Assembly: GCA_963721725.1 (NCBI GenBank)
Contig: CAVRLX010000016.1
Span: 682,001 to 746,000, forward strand
Direction: 5' to 3'
Source of the DNA: RI-153 sp963721725
Lineage (GTDB): Bacteria > Chloroflexota > Anaerolineae > Caldilineales > Caldilineaceae
DNA: 64,000 nucleotides
Notes under the pieces: generated by a model
Databases searched by the model: none
What the model saw: the letters and a program-made list of their open reading frames with translations, nothing else
What the model was told of the DNA's origin: nothing
Shown here: piece by piece, positions 7,234 through 16,403 of the stretch
Numbering within the stretch: the first letter of the stretch is position 1
Layout of the letters: the number at the start of each line of letters is the position of its first letter
Program-made: the position numbers and the translations under genes

Positions 7234-8991
7234 CTACTGGTTAAAGATACGCACCCGCCGGAAGGGTTCGCGGCCATAACTATGGCTAACCAGATTGGCC
7301 GCGCGTGCCAGTTGATGTTGCTGGCTGCGAATGGCGGCAGACTGTGGGCCTAGCTCCACAGATTCTTCGCCGCGCAGGAGACGTTGGATCGCCTCCTGGG
7401 TTTCGCGCATGGCCCCATCAAAGGAATCTTCCGTATTCTCTGTGGAAAGTTGGAAAACGTCTAACAGGCACTGCTCCATTTGGGTCACGGTGTTGCTACG
7501 CAGCACATAGACCGGGACATTGCGACGTTCAGCATCCACAATCGGCTGTGGTTTTTGCCGGAAGTAATTCTTCAACGTCATCACAATATCGGCATCGCGC
7601 AGTTCGTTAACGATCTCCACGGGCACGTTTAAGTTTTTGGCGGCTGAGCGCAGCCGGTTTTGGCCGATGCCATACGGAAAGACAGAGACCACGGCTCGTT
7701 GACCCCGGCGCGGCGGCGCAGCGGTTGCCACGGCTTCCGCTCCGATCATCTCTTCGGGGATGTCCTGCCATTCCACTGGCCCCGGCTGCCGACGACCATT
7801 CCGCCGCCCGCTATCAGATTCGGGACGGCTGCCCCGGCTCCCCTGGCGTGCATTGCCGCCCAGTCGCCCGTTGGCCTCATTCGGTTTGGAGGCGGGCGTT
7901 TGTTTGCGCTGGATTTTCTGATTCTGATCCATGTAGCGCACTTCTGGCGTTAACGTCCACCCGCGCAACAGCGCATCCACGGCTTCGGCCACATCATGGT
8001 GAACAGTCATGTGCTGGCGATCCTGAATTTCGATGAGGACGCCAAAAGTGGGCGGTGCTTTGCGCTCTAGCACGGTTTTTTGCGTGCCACGGCGGCGGGC
8101 TTCTTCGTCAGAAAGCGTCACCGAATCGATCCCACCCACCAGATCCGAGAGCGTTGGGTTCATGAGCAGATTTTCCAGGCTGTTGCCGTGGGCCGTGCCG
8201 ATCAATTGCACGCCGCGTTCGGCAATTGTGCGGGCAGCCACGGCTTCCAGTTCACGGCCGATCTCATCGATGACCACCGCTTCGGGCATATGATTTTCCA
8301 CGGCTTCGATCATGACCTCATGTTGAAGCTCTGGCGTAGCCACCTGCATACGCCGCGCCCGCCCAATCGCCGGGTGAGGAATATCGCCATCCCCGGCAAT
8401 TTCGTTGCTCGTATCCACAATCACCACACGCTTCTGCTCGCTTAGTACACGCGCCGCCTCGCGCAGGAGGGTTGTCTTACCCACGCCAGGCCGACCTAAG
8501 AGCAGAATGCTCTTGCCGCTGGTCACAATGTCTTCGATAATGTCGATGACCCCATAGACAGCCCGACCCACACGGCAGGTCAGCCCAATCACATCGCCGC
8601 GGCGGTTGCGAATCGCAGAAATGCGGTGCAAAGTCCGTTCGATGCCGGCGCGGTTATCTGCACCAAAATCACCGATACTTTTGATCACATTTTGCAGATC
8701 CTCCAGTGTGATCTCTTCGGGGCTTAAATAGACCTCGTCGGTGACAAAGCGTGCTTCGGGTAGCCGTCCCAGATCCATGACAATTTCAATCAGCTCCGAG
8801 GCGCGACCCAAGACGCGCAGCGATTCTTGGATACGCGAGGGAAGCACCTTCAACAACAGGTCCAAATCATCGGTTATTTTTAACGCTACTTTACTTGTAT
8901 CGAGTTTCGCTTCTTGAGAGTCTGGCAATTTTTGCGTCTCCACTGCCATCAATTGTTGGTTTGTTTGAGCCATAGAATTGGTTGTTTGCAT
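7234..8991 (-). CDS. SpoIIIAA-type AAA ATPase with C-terminal R3H domain (Ycf45 family)
   Basis: A 585-residue protein. Residues 45-330 are a SpoIIIAA/Ycf45-like ATPase with Walker A GRPGVGKTT (about 166-174) and Walker B AVVIDEIG (about 237-244). A low-complexity basic linker (about 370-420) follows. The C-terminal third includes the VPVYVLRSNT region and ends in an R3H single-strand nucleic-acid-binding motif (RSQQHQLARAANLVSHSYGREP). The family is conserved in Chloroflexota, cyanobacteria and plastids; function is unproven. ATG at 8991, with an alternative at 8973; neither has a strong Shine-Dalgarno. Confidence 0.88.
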   Translation of the reverse strand: MQTTNSMAQTNQQLMAVETQKLPDSQEAKLDTSKVALKITDDLDLLLKVLPSRIQESLRVLGRASELIEIVMDLGRLPEARFVTDEVYLSPEEITLEDLQNVIKSIGDFGADNRAGIERTLHRISAIRNRRGDVIGLTCRVGRAVYGVIDIIEDIVTSGKSILLLGRPGVGKTTLLREAARVLSEQKRVVIVDTSNEIAGDGDIPHPAIGRARRMQVATPELQHEVMIEAVENHMPEAVVIDEIGRELEAVAARTIAERGVQLIGTAHGNSLENLLMNPTLSDLVGGIDSVTLSDEEARRRGTQKTVLERKAPPTFGVLIEIQDRQHMTVHHDVAEAVDALLRGWTLTPEVRYMDQNQKIQRKQTPASKPNEANGRLGGNARQGSRGSRPESDSGRRNGRRQPGPVEWQDIPEEMIGAEAVATAAPPRRGQRAVVSVFPYGIGQNRLRSAAKNLNVPVEIVNELRDADIVMTLKNYFRQKPQPIVDAERRNVPVYVLRSNTVTQMEQCLLDVFQLSTENTEDSFDGAMRETQEAIQRLLRGEESVELGPQSAAIRSQQHQLARAANLVSHSYGREPFRRVRIFNQ

Positions 8992-9171
8992 CTCAGTTAG
9001 GAATTCTTCATCCCGAGAAAAAGGCAGGGTTGCCTGCGATTCAATACGTCTGCACCTTTCGATTGGTTCCTGGCTTCACCAAGCAAAAAGGGATTTCCTC
9101 TCGATTATCATTTGTCTTCATATCCTATCACCTCCCTGTTATGTTTCCATTATCCAAACGTTATATCTTCG

Positions 9172-10248
9172 TTAGCCCTGGCCCGTCTTGGCTGGTGTAC
9201 ACCCCGGAAGTGGACCATCAGGCTCGACCGGTTGGGTGTAATTAAGGGAGCCGGGGACAGCCTCGCGCACCGATTCCAGCGCGGGGATGCGCACAGCCGA
9301 CGGCCTTTGAACCCATTGCCAGATGTTGCGAACCACACGCGCCCGGTCTGTAAATGGCGCAAAGCCATAGCTGCCTAAAATTGATTCAATGCCAGCGTGA
9401 TAATCACGTTCGGCAATGTAAATGGGCGTGGTATTCTGGTCTTCGGCAATTTCCGAAATGGCATGGCGCAAGAGCAGACGAACCGCCTCAGTATCAGGAT
9501 TATTCGTATCTGTCCATAAGCGCAACCATGTTCCTTGTCGTCCCCAAATGATTTGAACGCACCCTTCCAAACCATTATTACCGTCCAAAACAAATTGTGT
9601 GCGCGGCAGTCCTAGATCATCGGCAAGAATTGGGCAGAGCGCGCTTTCTTCTTCCAACGGCAGCCCCTCGGCTTGTTGGACGAGTGATGGCGTGATCTGG
9701 CGGTAGAGGCGAGTGAGATCCCAGTGATCTTCCGGGCGCAACGGGCGTACGGGGGTGGGCGTGGCTGCCGGCCACTGCGCTGGAACGTGGGCCAGCCGCC
9801 AAATCGTCTCGCGGGCATAAACCTGAAAGCCAGATTGCTTAAAGGTGTTGACGAGCAATGGTTGATCCGGCAAATCGCTGTAAAGTCGACTTACATTGCG
9901 TTCAACCAGAAGGTGTATACTTTGGGAGAGCAGCTTTTGCCAGATAGCCGGGTGACCCTGAGGGGCATCGATGGCCGGGGTGAGAACCGTTACATGCGCT
10001 GCCGGGCGGTCAGCGTGAAGTTCAATTTGAATCAGACCTGCCCGAGCCAAGCCATTTTCTTCTTGTCTCAGCACAAAGGTCATACAGCCGTTGCGTTCCC
10101 AGGGCAAAGCAGAGCGCATGGCGTTGACCAAGACGGACGGTGAGTGTAAGAGGCTTTTTTCAATGTGTAATGGCGTTACATATCTGCTCAAATGGTGGAG
10201 CAGAAAAATATCGCCAGGTGTAAAAGGGCGAATCGCCAAACGAGGCAC
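9172..10248 (-). CDS. putative double GNAT-like acyltransferase, function unknown
   Basis: A 358-residue protein starting at a GTG preceded by GTGAGGA. I do not recognise it firmly. Two halves each begin with a GNAT-like pattern: LAIRPFTPGDIFLLHHLSRY near the N-terminus and VRPLRPEDHWDLTRLYRQITP near residue 168. Each then has strands such as GLIQIELHA and GCVQIIWG. A clear acetyl-CoA loop (R/QxxGxG/A) is not visible, so activity may be lost or divergent. The gene stands alone, with 180 nt to the R3H ATPase start and 275 nt of apparently featureless DNA upstream (10249-10523). Confidence 0.5.
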   Translation of the reverse strand: MPRLAIRPFTPGDIFLLHHLSRYVTPLHIEKSLLHSPSVLVNAMRSALPWERNGCMTFVLRQEENGLARAGLIQIELHADRPAAHVTVLTPAIDAPQGHPAIWQKLLSQSIHLLVERNVSRLYSDLPDQPLLVNTFKQSGFQVYARETIWRLAHVPAQWPAATPTPVRPLRPEDHWDLTRLYRQITPSLVQQAEGLPLEEESALCPILADDLGLPRTQFVLDGNNGLEGCVQIIWGRQGTWLRLWTDTNNPDTEAVRLLLRHAISEIAEDQNTTPIYIAERDYHAGIESILGSYGFAPFTDRARVVRNIWQWVQRPSAVRIPALESVREAVPGSLNYTQPVEPDGPLPGCTPAKTGQG

Positions 10249-10523
10249 TCCTCACTGACTACACAAGAGAGAATCTTACAACCCTCTACGATGGGTTTGA
10301 AGAGATCCCCTTGGCAAGACCACAAACACGGGTACAGTGTCGCTCTATTTTACTGAAAAGTAGGGACGGCTGCAAGTAACTTTAGATACATCTGGCTGGG
10401 GCGAGCAGACTTAACAGGGACGATAACCATGTCCAAAGATATCCGAGGGAGCCGGTGATTAAAGCAATTCCGCAAATCTCCCAGCCCTATCCCAGCAGCG
10501 TAGCTTTATGCCCTATGTGAGCA

Positions 10524-11072
10524 TCACTTCCAGCGTGTGCGCATCCAGCCGCCGATGCCCAGCCCCAGAAGCAGCCCCACCAGCACATCACTCACATAAT
10601 GAACGCCTACAGCTACGCGGCTCCAACTAATCCAGAGCGCCAGCAGCGGCGACCAACGTCCCCAGCCCGGGGCCAGGATGCTGGCCCAAGTCAGGATCAC
10701 GCCGACACGTGAGGCATGGCCGCTGGGGAAACTGTGGACGTCTGCGCCGCGCCCGTAGAGGAATGTACCCACGCCCGGTCGCTGCCGCTTGAAGATCCGT
10801 TTGATTGCCAACGTGGCAATCAGCGTTGCCACCACGCTGATCAGCCAGCCGAGCAAATAATATCGCCGTTTTTCATCAGCGCCAGCATGCCACCAAAGCA
10901 GCCCTGTAATCGTAACCCAGAGCAGAGAATCGCCTAGATGTGCGCCCACATGGGCAAACAAGGAGAGGGGAGAGGGGGCAGCGCTTTTTTGTAAGGGCAA
11001 CCTAAACTGGGACGTCAGATCACGATCAAGTTGCAAGAGCCATCGACCCAGATACCGAAGCCAATCAACCAT
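10524..11072 (-). CDS. PAP2-family membrane phosphatase
   Basis: A membrane phosphatase of the type-2 phosphatidic acid phosphatase superfamily, 182 residues. The three motifs are present: KRIFKRQRPG (KxxxxxxRP), SFPSGHASR (PSGH) and SRVAVGVHYVSDV (SRxxxxxHxxxD). The substrate could be phosphatidate or undecaprenyl diphosphate. The ATG at 11072 overlaps the end of the upstream nucleotidyltransferase-like gene by 8 nt, so the two are probably co-translated and may act in the same lipid or envelope pathway. Confidence 0.88.
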   Translation of the reverse strand: MVDWLRYLGRWLLQLDRDLTSQFRLPLQKSAAPSPLSLFAHVGAHLGDSLLWVTITGLLWWHAGADEKRRYYLLGWLISVVATLIATLAIKRIFKRQRPGVGTFLYGRGADVHSFPSGHASRVGVILTWASILAPGWGRWSPLLALWISWSRVAVGVHYVSDVLVGLLLGLGIGGWMRTRWK

Positions 11073-12114
11073 CAAGCTGGCTTTGGGGAAAATGGCGGGC
11101 ATGGGCGGGGTGTTCAGGGTGTTGGCGCAAATAATCTTGCACCTGTTGCAACTGATGGGGCTTGTCAATGTCCATGCCCACTTCGGCAAAAGGCAACATG
11201 ATCTCTTGGGCGGTGATCTCGAAACGGCGTTCGCACAGGGATTTGACGGCAGGCAGGCGTAATTGACCAAAGAGATAGGCGAAAATGGTACGCAGCCCTA
11301 ACAGGCGTAATTGTCGAAAAACGCTCTTACGGGTGACAAAAAATTGTTGCACATGGCGATGGAAGCGCAGCCCTGCGTCAAGATTGGTTAAAAAGAGATC
11401 ACCGCTGCAAAACTGCCCTTCACGCAGGCGCAGATAGGAACGGCGACTGTTGGGGAAAGTGGACTCCATGGTCTGGCGCTCTACAATGCCCCAATACATC
11501 TCTCTTTGAAAAGGACGACACGCTTCCACAAACCAGCGCACCATTTCACCCGTCATTAAAGGGATATCGGCGCTGGTGGCAAGGATATACCGTTTACGGT
11601 CGCCAAACTGGGCCAGTGCCTCTGCGCCCGCCCGCTGATTCGACCACATGCCGCCCTGATCGTCTAGAAAATGGACGGGGCGGCCAAAATCCAGGCGATG
11701 CTTTGCGTCCATGCCCACAATCACAATTTCGCCCACCAGACCGCTTTCTTCCAGGGCACGTACCACGTGCCAGATCATAGGCGCGCCGGCGATCTCAACC
11801 AGTGCTTTCTGGGGTTGGCCGGTGACCGCCGCTAACGGATCGGGTTTGTCACGGTCATAGCCCGCCGTGATGAAAACATCAAATTGGGTCTGAGGGACAG
11901 GGGCAGGCGGAAGCACAGCCGCAGTCTGCGTGCGGTCGATGGCAAGACGCAGGCGTTGCTCCTCCGCTTGAAGACGGGCCAATTCTGCTTCCAATTGCGG
12001 GAGCAAGGCAATGGCCGTACTGGTCTGGCGCGCAGCGTTCAGGCGTTGTTGTACAACGGTGCGAGCGGCGATAAGCTCGTTTTTGCGTTGGATTAACTCG
12101 TTGCGATTTGGCAT
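11065..12114 (-). CDS. NTP-transferase (MobA/GT-A-like) protein with N-terminal coiled coil
   Basis: A 349-residue protein. The first 60 residues are a heptad-rich helix (RKNELIAARTVVQQRLNAAR). From about residue 77 a nucleotidyltransferase fold follows: FITAGYDRDKPDPLA, then KALVEIAGAPMIWHVVRALEESG, then the metal-site-like ATSADIPLMTG. This resembles MobA/IspD-type sugar- or alcohol-nucleotidyltransferases, but the first loop lacks the usual LAGGxGxRM, so the substrate is uncertain. It overlaps the PAP2 gene, hinting at a phospholipid or glycolipid pathway. Confidence 0.65.
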   Translation of the reverse strand: MPNRNELIQRKNELIAARTVVQQRLNAARQTSTAIALLPQLEAELARLQAEEQRLRLAIDRTQTAAVLPPAPVPQTQFDVFITAGYDRDKPDPLAAVTGQPQKALVEIAGAPMIWHVVRALEESGLVGEIVIVGMDAKHRLDFGRPVHFLDDQGGMWSNQRAGAEALAQFGDRKRYILATSADIPLMTGEMVRWFVEACRPFQREMYWGIVERQTMESTFPNSRRSYLRLREGQFCSGDLFLTNLDAGLRFHRHVQQFFVTRKSVFRQLRLLGLRTIFAYLFGQLRLPAVKSLCERRFEITAQEIMLPFAEVGMDIDKPHQLQQVQDYLRQHPEHPAHARHFPQSQLDG

Positions 12115-12170
12115 GTGTGATCAAAAAAAGGCACAACGTATCGTCAACGATACGCTGCGCCTTCCCTTCG

Positions 12171-12944
12171 TTAGTCTTGCGAGAAGTCGCGTGGTTCACG
12201 CGGGCGATAGAGGATGTAAGCCAGTCCAACGCCCATAAAATAGAGCACGATCAGCGGCAACATTACAATTGCCATGTTCACCGGATCCACAGTGGGGGTG
12301 ATAATGGCAGCTACCACAGAGATTACCACCATGGCCTGCCGCCAAAAACCAAGCAGCCGCGGGCCTGTGACGAGGCCAATCCGGGCCAGGAAAGCGATCA
12401 CCAGCGGGGTCTCGAAGAAGACGCCGATCCAAAAGACGATGCGGGTGACGAAGCCCACATAGCGATCAATCGTCCATTCTTGTTGGATCACCGAGCCAAG
12501 GAAATTCTGCAAAAAGTCGGTGGCGACGGGCAACATGATTTTGAAGGCAAACCACGCGCCGATGCAGAAGAGTAGCATAATGCCTGGCATGAGCAGAAAA
12601 AGCGCGCGCTTTTCGTGGGGATAAAGGCCGGGCGCAATAAAAGCGATGAGCTGATAGACGATAACGGGCATGGCAAAGACTGCGCCCGCCACAAAGCCGA
12701 TGCGAAAGAAGATGCCGATCGTGTCGGTCGGTCCCAGAGCAATTAAGCTTTTGCCCACAGGTTCGATAATAACGGCCAAAATCGGTTCCACAAACAGGAA
12801 GCTTACTAGCGTACCCACCAACAGCGCGCCCACCACCCAGAACAGCCGGGTGCGCAGTTCCATCAAATGTTCCATCAGCCCCATGCGGCTCTCTTCAACG
12901 GGGTCGAATTCTGGCATATCGGGAGCAAGTTGGCCTTGACTCAC
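12171..12944 (-). CDS. tatC: Sec-independent protein translocase subunit TatC
   Basis: A six-helix inner membrane receptor for twin-arginine signal peptides. The N-terminal MGLMEHLMELRTRLFW is the TatC signature, and FETPLV and IITPTVDPVNM are the later conserved loops. The GTG start overlaps the tatB-like stop (GTGA), with GAGGATAAAG as ribosome binding site inside the upstream gene. With the upstream TatA/B-type gene this makes a minimal Tat operon. Confidence 0.95.
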   Translation of the reverse strand: MSQGQLAPDMPEFDPVEESRMGLMEHLMELRTRLFWVVGALLVGTLVSFLFVEPILAVIIEPVGKSLIALGPTDTIGIFFRIGFVAGAVFAMPVIVYQLIAFIAPGLYPHEKRALFLLMPGIMLLFCIGAWFAFKIMLPVATDFLQNFLGSVIQQEWTIDRYVGFVTRIVFWIGVFFETPLVIAFLARIGLVTGPRLLGFWRQAMVVISVVAAIITPTVDPVNMAIVMLPLIVLYFMGVGLAYILYRPREPRDFSQD

Positions 12945-13588
12945 GCTTTATCCTCCTCGGTTGCAGCGTTCGCCGCTGGCGGTGCAATCGAATAACTTTC
13001 GGTCTCGTCGGCTTTTGGGGTGGTGATCGCCGCTTTTTCGCTTGCGGCTTTTTGGGCAAAATAGGCCGAGGCCGGCGAAATCTGCCCCTCGGTGGCAGGA
13101 GCCTCCGGTTTCTCTACAGGGGGCGTTTCGGTAAGTTGAGCATCAGCAGACGTGTTGTCTTCGCTATCCCCCGCTGTGGTGGAACTTTTCTTTTGGGCTG
13201 TGCCGTTGGCTGTGGTTGGCTTGGGTGTGGTCGCTTTGGGCGTGGCTGGCTTGGGTGTAGCGGGTTTGACTGGTGTTGTGGTTTTTGGAGTGGCGCTTTT
13301 AGGGGTAGTGGTGGCTGTTTTCTTCTTGGACGGGTCCTCGGTCAATGCCTTTTGGATCTGCCGCCGTGGATCGAGATCGGCCAATTGGCGACGCGGATCC
13401 AGATCGGAGAGATCGCCGAACTCCTGGGTGATCTGCGACGTGATATCCGAGGTCAGCGAACGCACCTGCCGCATAATGCGCACAATGTCGCGCAAAAGCT
13501 GCGGCAATCGCTCTGGCCCCAGAAAGATCAGGGCAAAGATTACAATAAAGACCACTTCAAAAACGCCTATACCAAAAAAACTATCCAT
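12941..13588 (-). CDS. tatB: TatA/TatB-type translocase subunit with long Thr/Pro-rich tail
   Basis: An N-terminal membrane helix (GVFEVVFIVIFALIFLGPERLP) is followed by an amphipathic helix (LLRDIVRIMRQV). LGPERLP favours TatB over TatA. Two near-identical DLDPRRQ units follow at about residues 62-76. The remaining 130 residues are a low-complexity KPATPKATTPK-type tail, longer than in most TatB proteins. It is coupled to tatC, and a copy of the 60-bp repeat lies 62 nt upstream of the start. TatA, if separate, is not in the window. Confidence 0.85.
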   Translation of the reverse strand: MDSFFGIGVFEVVFIVIFALIFLGPERLPQLLRDIVRIMRQVRSLTSDITSQITQEFGDLSDLDPRRQLADLDPRRQIQKALTEDPSKKKTATTTPKSATPKTTTPVKPATPKPATPKATTPKPTTANGTAQKKSSTTAGDSEDNTSADAQLTETPPVEKPEAPATEGQISPASAYFAQKAASEKAAITTPKADETESYSIAPPAANAATEEDKA

Positions 13589-13650
13589 AGCTTCACTGTC
13601 TTTATGAATAGACCGGGAAAATTTGCCGGTTGCATAAGGTCAATATCCGA

Positions 13651-13710
13651 AGCAGCGCCACAAAGGAACTTTTTCTGCTCTTTGAAAAATCTTCTTGTGT
13701 GCTGCTGCGG
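13651..13710 (+). repeat. 60-bp dispersed hairpin repeat, copy 2
   Basis: Same family as the repeat at 1851. It lies between nusB and tatB, 62 nt upstream of the tatB start. Its inner arms TTTTTC and GAAAAA can pair around an 8-nt loop, inside the outer GCAGC/GCTGC arms. Confidence 0.85.
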
Positions 13711-13722
13711 CGTATAGAAAGC

Positions 13723-14241
13723 TTAGGTGGATGAGGAAAATTCCGCCATCGCTGTGCCCAACACGCCGTTAATAAAGCGCGGTGTGCTGTCGCTGCCAAA
13801 GCTCTTCGCCAATTCCACGGCTTCGTTAATCACCACGCGGCTGGGGGCGTCGGAATCGGGGCTAATCAGTTCGAAGATCGCCAGCCGCAGAATGTTACGA
13901 TCAATCACAGCCAGTTGCGGCACAGGCCACTCTGGGGCATAGCGACCAATCAGTTGGTCAACATCCTCGCGGTTGGAAATGACCCCGCTGATTAACCAGC
14001 GCAAAAAAGCCAGTCCATCAGGGCCTAGGCGCGCCGTCGATTGGCGTGCATCCAATACCTTGCCCGGCTGATGATTCGTGGTGTCGATTTCGTAGAGCAC
14101 TTGCAGAGCGACCTGCCGCGCTTTGTGCCGCTCACGGATCAAGGGCGAGCGGTTTTCTTCGCTGGCCGAAAGCGGATCATAACTACTGTTTTCGTCAATA
14201 TCGAATTCGTCGTCTGCGTCGATGGGAGAATTTCCTGCCAT
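13723..14241 (-). CDS. nusB: transcription antitermination factor NusB
   Basis: An RNA-binding protein that acts with NusE in rRNA antitermination. A 35-residue acidic N-terminal extension precedes the core, which begins RERHKARQVALQVLYEID and ends with AVIDRNILRLAIFEL, VVINEAVELAKSFGSDSTPRFINGVLG; these are family signatures. It is downstream of the fabD-fabG genes on the same strand. Confidence 0.95.
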   Translation of the reverse strand: MAGNSPIDADDEFDIDENSSYDPLSASEENRSPLIRERHKARQVALQVLYEIDTTNHQPGKVLDARQSTARLGPDGLAFLRWLISGVISNREDVDQLIGRYAPEWPVPQLAVIDRNILRLAIFELISPDSDAPSRVVINEAVELAKSFGSDSTPRFINGVLGTAMAEFSSST

Positions 14242-14303
14242 GCAATGTCCAATGCAAAACGTAAAAGAGAAACGCTATACTTCTTGGCGGGGCAGCCGCC
14301 AGC

Positions 14304-15051
14304 CTATTGCATCACCAGCCCGCCGTCCACCGTCAGCACATGCCCAGTGATAAAGCCGGATCGCTCACTTGCCAGAAAGGCCACCGCCCAGGCAATCTCT
14401 TCGGGTTCACCCAGATCGACCGGCTGGGGTCGACGCGATGGTCTGCGCCCGCTGCTCCTCCGTCAATACGTCGGTCAACGCCGTGGGGATAAAGCCAGGA
14501 GCCACCGCGTTCACGGTAATGTTGCGGCTGCCCACTTCGCGCGCCAGGCTTTTGGTAAAGCCAATAATGCCAGCCTTGCTAGCTGCATAATTGGTCTGTC
14601 CGGCCTGTCCCGACAGCCCCACCACACTGGTAATGTTGATAATGCGCCCCCAGCGTGCCCGCAACATCTTGCGCAGCGCGGCTTTGGTCACATAAAAAAT
14701 GCTGTTGAGATTGGTCTGGATTACCCGTTCCCATTCGTCAGTCTTCATGCTCAATAGCAGAGTATCAGCGGTCAGCCCGGCATTGTTGACAAGAATGTCG
14801 ATTGTGCCCAGCTTTTCTTCCACCTCTTTGACCAGCGTTTGTGCGCTCTCGGCATTGCTGACGTCGGCTTGAAAGATTTCGCATGTGCCATTGGCGGCGC
14901 GGATCTGTTCGGCCACGGCTGTAGCCCCATCCGGGTTGCTGCGATAGTGGAGGGCAACTGTGGCCCCGTGTGCTGCCAATTCTTTGGCAATTGCTGCCCC
15001 AATGCCGCTACTACTGCCAGTGACAAGGGCAACCTTTCCGGAAAAGTCCAT
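14304..15051 (-). CDS. fabG: 3-oxoacyl-ACP reductase (one frameshift near the 3' end)
   Basis: NADPH-dependent ketoacyl-ACP reductase of fatty acid synthesis. VTGSSSGIGAAIAKELA is the cofactor loop, NNAGLT follows, and the catalytic Ser-Tyr-Lys are in NITSVVGLSGQAGQTNYAASKAG. The frame breaks at about 14416. Removing one base restores GRLGEPEEIAWAVAF and a normal end (HVLTVDGGLVMQ) at the TAG at 14304-14306. The start at 15051 is set by the conserved MDFSGKVALVTG and an upstream GAGG; a longer in-frame start at 15114 is less likely. Confidence 0.9.
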
Positions 15052-15153
15052 GCAAACCTCACTCAGTTTAGACGGGCGAAATTTATCAAAGCATACCGCC
15101 CTATTATAACGCACATAAAGGCTGGCGTCGAAAGCGTGCGTGGTACTTATATC

Positions 15154-15184
15154 ACCATAAACCTTGACCCTAGGTCAATGTCAA
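15154..15184 (-). promoter_or_regulatory. MerR-type promoter/operator upstream of fabG
   Basis: On the minus strand there is TTGACA (15184-15179), a 19-nt spacer and TATGGT (15159-15154). A palindrome TTGACC-CTA-GGTCAA (15164-15178) lies inside the spacer. A dyad within an over-long 19-20 bp spacer is the hallmark of MerR-activated promoters. It is the only obvious promoter between fabD and fabG. No MerR gene is in the window. Confidence 0.5.
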
Positions 15185-15204
15185 GTCCCACTTTCGACGC
15201 AGAT

Positions 15205-16215
15205 TCAGAGGGAATTCCGGCCAAAAATAGTCATCCTGCGCGGCCAAAGCGCTGACGAAAGGCCTGCGACACCCTCGGCATCGGCAACGCTAATCCGCTC
15301 TACGTCGCGGCCAATGCGTTTCATCAACCCTGTTAACACAGCACCGGGACCAATTTCCGCCATCGCAGTCACGCCTGCGGCAACCGCGCCGGTCATGGAG
15401 CCTGTCCACAACACGCTGCCAGTCAGTTGCGCGGCCAATTCGGCGGCAATCGTTGCTGGCTCAGACAGAGGCTGTGTCGTAGTGTTGCCTATCACCGGGG
15501 CAATGGGCGCGCTAATCGTGACACTGCTAATGGCAGATTGCAGATGGGCCGCAGCCGGGGCCATAAGCGGGCTGTGGGCGGCGATACTCACTTCCAAACG
15601 TTGCACACGTTTGGCGCCAGCCGCCTGGAGCGCAGCCATGGCCTGTTCCATGCCCGCCTTGTCGCCGGAAATCACGATCTGCCCGGGGCAGTTGTCGTTG
15701 GCGATCTGGACCACGCCGCCTGTCTCCGCAGCAGCCTCAGCACAGATGGCGCGCACCTGGGCTTCGTCCAGTCCCAGCACCGCCGCCATCAGACCCGGCG
15801 CAGCGCTGCCCGCTTCGGCCATCAAGCGCCCGCGCTCGCGCACAAGGCGCAGCCCGTCTACAAAGCTGAGGCTATTAGCGGCAACCAGTGCGCTGTATTC
15901 GCCCATGCTATGCCCGGCAAAAAATTGGGGCCGGGGCAATTCGCCCATTTCGCTTTGGAGGGCGCGCAAGGCGGCCACACTCGCCGTCAACAGTGCTGGC
16001 TGGGCGTTGACGGTATCGGTAAGCGCGTCGGCGGGGCCATGAATCATCAAATCGCTAAGACCAATGCCCAACACTTCGTCCGCTTCCAAAAGTGTTTCAC
16101 GTGCCACAGGGTAGCGGTCGGCCAAATCTTGGGCCATGCCGACATGCTGGCTGCCCTGTCCCGGAAAAAGCAGCAGCAGCGGTGTGGGAGCTGTGGAATA
16201 GCGAAAGTCAACCAT
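15205..16215 (-). CDS. fabD: malonyl-CoA:ACP acyltransferase
   Basis: Loads malonyl groups onto acyl carrier protein. The product begins at MVDFRYSTAPTPLLLLFPGQGSQHVGMAQDL. The nucleophile serine is in AGHSMGEYSAL and the catalytic histidine region is AAHSPLM. The reading frame continues upstream to 16506, but only because the 60-bp repeat at 16244 happens to be open; the ATG at 16215 matches the family N-terminus. Confidence 0.94.
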   Translation of the reverse strand: MVDFRYSTAPTPLLLLFPGQGSQHVGMAQDLADRYPVARETLLEADEVLGIGLSDLMIHGPADALTDTVNAQPALLTASVAALRALQSEMGELPRPQFFAGHSMGEYSALVAANSLSFVDGLRLVRERGRLMAEAGSAAPGLMAAVLGLDEAQVRAICAEAAAETGGVVQIANDNCPGQIVISGDKAGMEQAMAALQAAGAKRVQRLEVSIAAHSPLMAPAAAHLQSAISSVTISAPIAPVIGNTTTQPLSEPATIAAELAAQLTGSVLWTGSMTGAVAAGVTAMAEIGPGAVLTGLMKRIGRDVERISVADAEGVAGLSSALWPRRMTIFGRNSL

Positions 16216-16243
16216 AGGATCACTCTGTTTGGGGTGTATAGTA

Positions 16244-16303
16244 AGCGGCGCCACAAAGGAACAATCTTTGCTTTTTGAAAAATGTCCTTGTGTGCTGCTG
16301 CGA
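16244..16303 (+). repeat. 60-bp dispersed hairpin repeat, copy 3
   Basis: The most divergent of the four copies in its centre (ATCTTTGCTTTTTGAAAAAT), with intact ends. It lies 28 nt upstream of the fabD start codon, so it would be in the fabD 5' leader if transcription comes from rpmF. Confidence 0.8.
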
Positions 16304-16350
16304 AGTAGAGAAAAGCTATCGTCGAGAGGGGAAGGTCGAGCCGTCATAAC

Positions 16351-16386
16351 AAACAGGGGATTGGGACCATGCCCAATCCCCTGTTT
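16351..16386 (-). terminator. hairpin terminator after rpmF
   Basis: A 15-bp perfect stem (AAACAGGGGATTGGG and its complement) has a 6-nt loop, and is followed on the minus strand by GTTATG rather than a long T-run. It lies 17 nt past the rpmF stop and separates rpmF from fabD. Confidence 0.65.
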
Positions 16387-16403
16387 GCTTGCTTTGCTGA
16401 CGA

